From assembly GCA_036787815.1 (NCBI GenBank), contig DAIQOP010000145.1, positions 1 through 9,298 on the forward strand: a stretch of DNA of 9,298 bases. Direction: 5' to 3'. This DNA comes from DATBAK01 sp036787815. GTDB lineage: Bacteria > Actinomycetota > Acidimicrobiia > IMCC26256 > PALSA-610. Below, one piece after another: positions 6,640 through 9,298 of the stretch. The notes beneath the pieces were generated by a model that was not told the DNA's origin, did not search any database, and saw nothing but the letters and a program-made list of their open reading frames with translations. Position 1 is the first letter of the stretch; the number at the start of each line of letters is the position of its first letter. A program made the position numbers and the translations under genes.

Positions 6640-7345
6640 GGTCTTGCGCTCCCTTCGTCGGCGCTCGTCGTTCGGCCGGTGCCCCGGGCTGCGACGACCT
6701 CGCGAGACCGGCGAGCGCGAACTCGACGATGTGCTCGACGTCGGCCCGGCTCGGCGTGAGCCGGTCGATGAGGTAGCGATGCATCGTTCCCATCGCGAGC
6801 TCGCGGATCGCGGCCGTGTCGCGCAGCTCGTCGCCACCCGCGTCGACGACGGCTTCGCGCAAGGGTGCCGCGAGTCGCTCGCTGCTCGCTGCGGTCTCGG
6901 TCGGGAAGCGGTCGCGGAGCCGCACGCCGTTGATCGCGAACGGACGTGTGTTCTCCGCGGCGTCGGGATTGCGCGCCTGTTCGAGCACGCCTTCGATCCA
7001 TGCCCGCACCCGCGGGGTACCGGGCCCCACCCTGCGCATCCGGCGTTCGAGAGTCGCGACCAAACGGCGCTGGCCTTCGTCGAGCACCGCGACGAGCAGC
7101 GCGTCCTTCCCCGCGAAGTGGCGGTAGAAGGCCTGGTTCGAGAGGCCCGACTCCTTGACGATGTCGCCGACGCGGGGATCGAGCTCGCCGGTCCGGGCCA
7201 TGACGGCGTACGCGGCGTCGAGGAGCCGGCGCACCTCACCGGCGTAGCTCTCGAGCCGCCCGGCGACCGCCCGCCCCGCCACCTCGCGCTCGACGCTCGT
7301 GGCCGCCGTGAGGGCGGGAACCACATTCTGCATATCCGGAATCAT
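6629..7345 (-). CDS. TetR-family transcriptional regulator, first gene of the oxidoreductase operon
   Basis: DNA-binding repressor of the TetR type, probably a dimer whose ligand is an acyl-CoA, oxoacid or related metabolite. In the 238 residues the helix-turn-helix lies at about 56-80, with VGDIVKESGLSNQAFYRHFAGKDAL as the signature. The rest is a helical ligand and dimer domain typical of the family. Residues 1-30 form a longer N-terminal arm than usual. The start is uncertain: ATG at 7345 has no clear ribosome binding site, and ATG at 7333 also lacks one but sits 7 nt after a TATGAT hexamer, which fits a leaderless transcript (234 residues). Its stop is 11 nt past the gamma-subunit start, tying it to that enzyme. 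Candidate operator dyads lie across and just upstream of its start, suggesting self-regulation of the whole operon. Confidence 0.9.
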   Translation of the reverse strand: MIPDMQNVVPALTAATSVEREVAGRAVAGRLESYAGEVRRLLDAAYAVMARTGELDPRVGDIVKESGLSNQAFYRHFAGKDALLVAVLDEGQRRLVATLERRMRRVGPGTPRVRAWIEGVLEQARNPDAAENTRPFAINGVRLRDRFPTETAASSERLAAPLREAVVDAGGDELRDTAAIRELAMGTMHRYLIDRLTPSRADVEHIVEFALAGLARSSQPGAPAERRAPTKGAQDRGA

Positions 7346-7351
7346 ATTCCG
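7337..7351. promoter_or_regulatory. Inverted repeat across the TetR start, possible operator
   Basis: CGGAAT and ATTCCG are separated by CAT, giving 6-bp arms. It covers both the ATG at 7345 and the TATGAT hexamer at 7341-7346, so a bound protein would occlude the promoter. Its sequence differs from the ATTGG dyads further upstream. A 6-bp dyad can arise by chance. Confidence 0.35.
7341..7346 (-). promoter_or_regulatory. Candidate -10 element of the tetR-oxidoreductase operon
   Basis: TATGAT on the minus strand fits TANNNT and is followed by 7 nt and then ATG (7331-7333), the arrangement of leaderless actinobacterial transcripts. No convincing -35 hexamer lies 17 nt upstream. TTGACG at 7383-7388 is 36 nt away, too far to pair with it. 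Confidence 0.35.
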
Positions 7352-7389
7352 ACTCGGCAGCCCGGGGGCGAGGTCGGTCTCCCGTCAAC

Positions 7390-7435
7390 CACATTGGGCT
7401 GCCAATCCTCCCTGCAACATTGGCGGCCCAATGTG
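7390..7435. promoter_or_regulatory. Paired ATTGG-N4-CCAAT dyads, likely TetR operator region
   Basis: Two 14-bp dyads are present: ATTGGGCTGCCAAT at 7393-7406 and ATTGGCGGCCCAAT at 7419-7432. Their centres are 26 bp apart. Together they also form one larger inverted repeat (7390-7406 against 7419-7435, 16 of 17 positions pairing) around a 12-nt spacer. They lie 48-87 nt upstream of the TetR ATG. Two like sites about two and a half turns apart fit two repressor dimers. The alternative reading as a transcribed hairpin is possible if transcription begins upstream of 7435 on the minus strand. Confidence 0.65.
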
Positions 7436-7480
7436 TGCGAACACGTACGGCAAGTGGGCGAGCGAACGAGCCGGGAAGGT

Positions 7481-7499
7481 GGCTGCGGTGGTAGCGGCC
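7481..7499 (-). terminator. Weak hairpin downstream of the acyl-CoA synthetase gene
   Basis: On the minus strand GGCCGC and GCAGCC can pair around a 7-nt loop with one mismatch, about 35 nt past the synthetase stop. There is no U-run, so intrinsic termination is doubtful. Apart from this hairpin, the stretch 7436-7533 shows nothing I recognise. Confidence 0.15.
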
Positions 7500-7533
7500 G
7501 CGGGCGCAGCACCGCCGAACGGCGCCGCGAGGC

Positions 7534-9024
7534 TCAACCGGCGATGAGACGCTCGACGATGAGGGTGCGCTGCACCTGGCCGGTGGCGGGGGTGCGGGGG
7601 AGCGAGTCGAGCACCACGATGCGCCGGGGGTGCTTGAACGCGGCGAGCCGCCCGGCGCACCAAGCGCGCAGCGCGTCGACGTCGGGGGCGTCGGCGCCGG
7701 CCCGTACGACGACGCACGCCGTCACGATCTCGCCCCACGTCGGGTCGGGGACACCGACGACGGCGACCTCCGCGAACGCCGGGTGCGCGGTGAGCACCTG
7801 CTCGATCTCGACCGGGGAGATCGTCTCCCCGCCGCTACGGATCACGTCGCGGGCGCGCCCCACGATCGACAGGTAGCCGTCGGCGTCGAACGCGCCGAGA
7901 TCACCCGTGTGGTACCAGCCGTCGCGCAGCGCGTCGTTCGTCGCGTCGGCGTCGTCGAAGTAGCCGTCCATGAGGAACGGGTTGCGCACGCACACCTCGC
8001 CCGTGTCGCTCAGGCGCACCTCGCATCCGGGTTGCGGCCGGCCGACGCCCCCGGGCTTCGCCGCGAGATCGACGTGCGACAGGATCGTCGCGGGCCCCGC
8101 TTCGGTCGACCCGTAGAAGATGCGGGTGACGGTGTGGGGGAGCGCCGCCCGGATCGCCGCGATGAGCTCGGGTGGTGTGGCGGAGGTGCCGGTGTCGGCC
8201 TCGCGCAACGCGGAGAGGTCGTAATCCGCGACACCGTGCTCGAGGATCCGGGCCCACACGGCGGGGATCGCGTAGAGGCGACCGGCGCGGTGACGTTGCG
8301 CGGTGGCGAGCAGCACCGCCGGATCGGCAGGCGAGAAGTGCACGGCCTTGCGGGCCTGCCACGCGCCGAGCGCGATGGTCCAGCCGGCCATGTGGAACAG
8401 CGGGAACATGCACACCACGCCACTCCCGCCCGGCTCGGTGGTCGCGCCCGGGAAGGCGCGCAGCCAGTTGGCGCGGTGCGAGAGCACGACACCTTTCGGC
8501 CGCCCGGTGCTCCCGCTCGTGAAGAAGATGACGTGAGGATCGCGCTCGTCGGGCCCGGGGACATCGAGTGGCGACGATGACGCGCCGGCCGCTCGATCGG
8601 TGAGCTCGCGGCCGAGGTGCTCGACTGCGAGGCCCGCGGCGAGCGCCCGGCCTTCGTCGTCGTGCGCGGCGTCGGTGAGGAGCAGGCGGGGCCGGACGAG
8701 CTCGATCACCGGCCGCGCCTCGTCGGGGCCGATGCGCGCGTTCACGGGCGCGAAGACGGCACCGATCCGCGCGAGGGCGCCGAACACCGGGATCGCGTCG
8801 AGCGACGTGTCGCCCCACCACGCGACCCGGTCGCCGCCGCGCACGCCGATCTCATGGAGCACGCGGGCCACGCGGTTGGATTCGGCATCGACCTCGGCGA
8901 AGGTGAGCGAGCGGTCTCCGAGCGTCGCGGCGACCCCGTCGGGCTCGACGCGCGCTGCGTTGTCGATGATGTGGCCGACGACGAGCGCCGTCTCGTCGCG
9001 CATCGTCGGGTCGTCCGGCATCAT
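7534..9024 (-). CDS. Acyl-CoA synthetase, AMP-binding (FadD/CaiC-like), A10 lysine replaced by Gln
   Basis: Adenylate-forming ligase that would convert a carboxylic acid, ATP and CoA to an acyl-CoA; cytoplasmic. In the 496 residues the phosphate-binding A3 motif is FFTSGSTGRPKGVV (167-180), A5 is YGSTE (304-308), A7 is YHTGDLG (371-377), and the hinge and A8 motif are GRARDVIRSGGETISPVEIE (389-408). The A10 motif normally reads PRTxxGK, with a lysine needed for adenylation in ANL enzymes. Here it reads PRTPATGQVQR, with Gln483 (codon 7576-7578, CAG) in that place. All other core motifs are intact and the gene is full length, so decay is not obvious. The ATG at 9024 overlaps the upstream amidohydrolase stop by 4 nt (ATGA) and has only a weak ribosome binding site, so coupling is likely. 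The acid substrate is unknown. Confidence 0.9.
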   Translation of the reverse strand: MMPDDPTMRDETALVVGHIIDNAARVEPDGVAATLGDRSLTFAEVDAESNRVARVLHEIGVRGGDRVAWWGDTSLDAIPVFGALARIGAVFAPVNARIGPDEARPVIELVRPRLLLTDAAHDDEGRALAAGLAVEHLGRELTDRAAGASSSPLDVPGPDERDPHVIFFTSGSTGRPKGVVLSHRANWLRAFPGATTEPGGSGVVCMFPLFHMAGWTIALGAWQARKAVHFSPADPAVLLATAQRHRAGRLYAIPAVWARILEHGVADYDLSALREADTGTSATPPELIAAIRAALPHTVTRIFYGSTEAGPATILSHVDLAAKPGGVGRPQPGCEVRLSDTGEVCVRNPFLMDGYFDDADATNDALRDGWYHTGDLGAFDADGYLSIVGRARDVIRSGGETISPVEIEQVLTAHPAFAEVAVVGVPDPTWGEIVTACVVVRAGADAPDVDALRAWCAGRLAAFKHPRRIVVLDSLPRTPATGQVQRTLIVERLIAG

Positions 9025-9298
9025 CGCGCCCGCAGGAACCGACCCGGGCGGGCGCCGGTCGATCGGCCGGCGCGGGTCGCGACGACGCCGTTGACGATCG
9101 ACGCCTCGACGCCGACGACGTCGGAGATGAGTCGCCGGCCACCCGCGGGTTGGTCGTCGACGTAGCGCACGCCGGTGCGGGCGACGCGATCGGGATCGAA
9201 GAGCACGAGGTCGGCGGCGAGTCCTTCGGCGATGCGACCGCGATCGTGCAGACCGAGCAGGTCGGCCTGGTCGGCGGTGAGCATGCGGACGGCGCGCT
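9021..9298 (-). CDS. D-aminoacylase-type amidohydrolase, C-terminal fragment (gene continues past right edge)
   Basis: The 91 visible residues are the C-terminal end of an N-acyl-D-amino-acid deacylase/amidohydrolase family protein. LTADQADLLGLHDRGRIAEG and then LAADLVLFDPDRVA form the strand segment where the C-terminus returns to the small beta domain. SIVNGVVATRAGRSTGARPGRFLRAR is the usual tail. The metal-binding and catalytic residues lie outside the window, so activity cannot be judged. The frame is open to the window end, and an in-frame ATG at 9284 is internal. The stop overlaps the acyl-CoA synthetase start by 4 nt, so the two are in one operon. Family members remove the acyl group from N-acylated D-amino acids, but many actinobacterial homologues have unproven substrates. 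Confidence 0.82.
   Translation of the reverse strand, partial: RAVRMLTADQADLLGLHDRGRIAEGLAADLVLFDPDRVARTGVRYVDDQPAGGRRLISDVVGVEASIVNGVVATRAGRSTGARPGRFLRAR

Noticed and set aside
6617..7876. Open frame of 419 codons on the plus strand spanning the TetR gene, the operator region and the synthetase end
   Set aside because: It crosses two reverse-strand genes and a regulatory gap, and has no recognisable domain.

Overview
This window is about 9.3 kb of high-GC DNA, near 70% by eye, packed with genes. Very little is non-coding: 3 nt between the first two genes, 84 nt at one divergent promoter, 26 nt at one convergent junction, and 188 nt at one regulatory gap. GTG and TTG starts are common, stop and start codons often overlap by 4 nt, and a TANNNT-type -10 sits just upstream of an ATG. 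Together with the gene families, this points to an actinobacterium. The acyl-CoA enzymes and the GT-C membrane glycosyltransferase resemble genes I associate with Acidimicrobiia and related soil or aquatic lineages, but that placement is inference.

Layout: (1) 1-1180 (+), the 3' part of an ABC-transporter permease in which a DppB-like and a DppC-like half appear fused; it runs off the left edge. (2) 1184-2347 (-), an acyl-CoA dehydrogenase with a perfect 22-bp palindrome in its promoter region. (3) 2432-3700 (+), a polytopic GT-C glycosyltransferase divergent from the dehydrogenase. (4) 3727-7345 (-), a compact operon read as TetR-family regulator, then gamma, delta (2x[4Fe-4S] ferredoxin), alpha and beta subunits of a 2-oxoacid:ferredoxin oxidoreductase, with overlaps or short gaps at every junction. 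(5) 7346-7533, a 188-nt gap holding two ATTGG-N4-CCAAT dyads that look like operator sites for the TetR protein. (6) 7534-9024 (-), an acyl-CoA synthetase (AMP-binding family) whose A10 lysine position reads glutamine. (7) 9021-9298 (-), the C-terminal end of a D-aminoacylase-type amidohydrolase, overlapping the synthetase start by 4 nt and running off the right edge.

How the parts may fit: the amidohydrolase could split an N-acyl amino acid, the coupled ligase could activate the freed acid to an acyl-CoA, and the dehydrogenase could oxidise that acyl-CoA. The ferredoxin oxidoreductase could convert a 2-oxoacid left after amino-acid deamination to acyl-CoA, reducing ferredoxin. This combined pathway is a hypothesis from gene order. 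Each family call is well supported, but no substrate can be read from the sequence. The permease fits peptide or small-molecule uptake, and the glycosyltransferase looks unrelated. No tRNA, rRNA, CRISPR array, insertion sequence or phage gene was seen.
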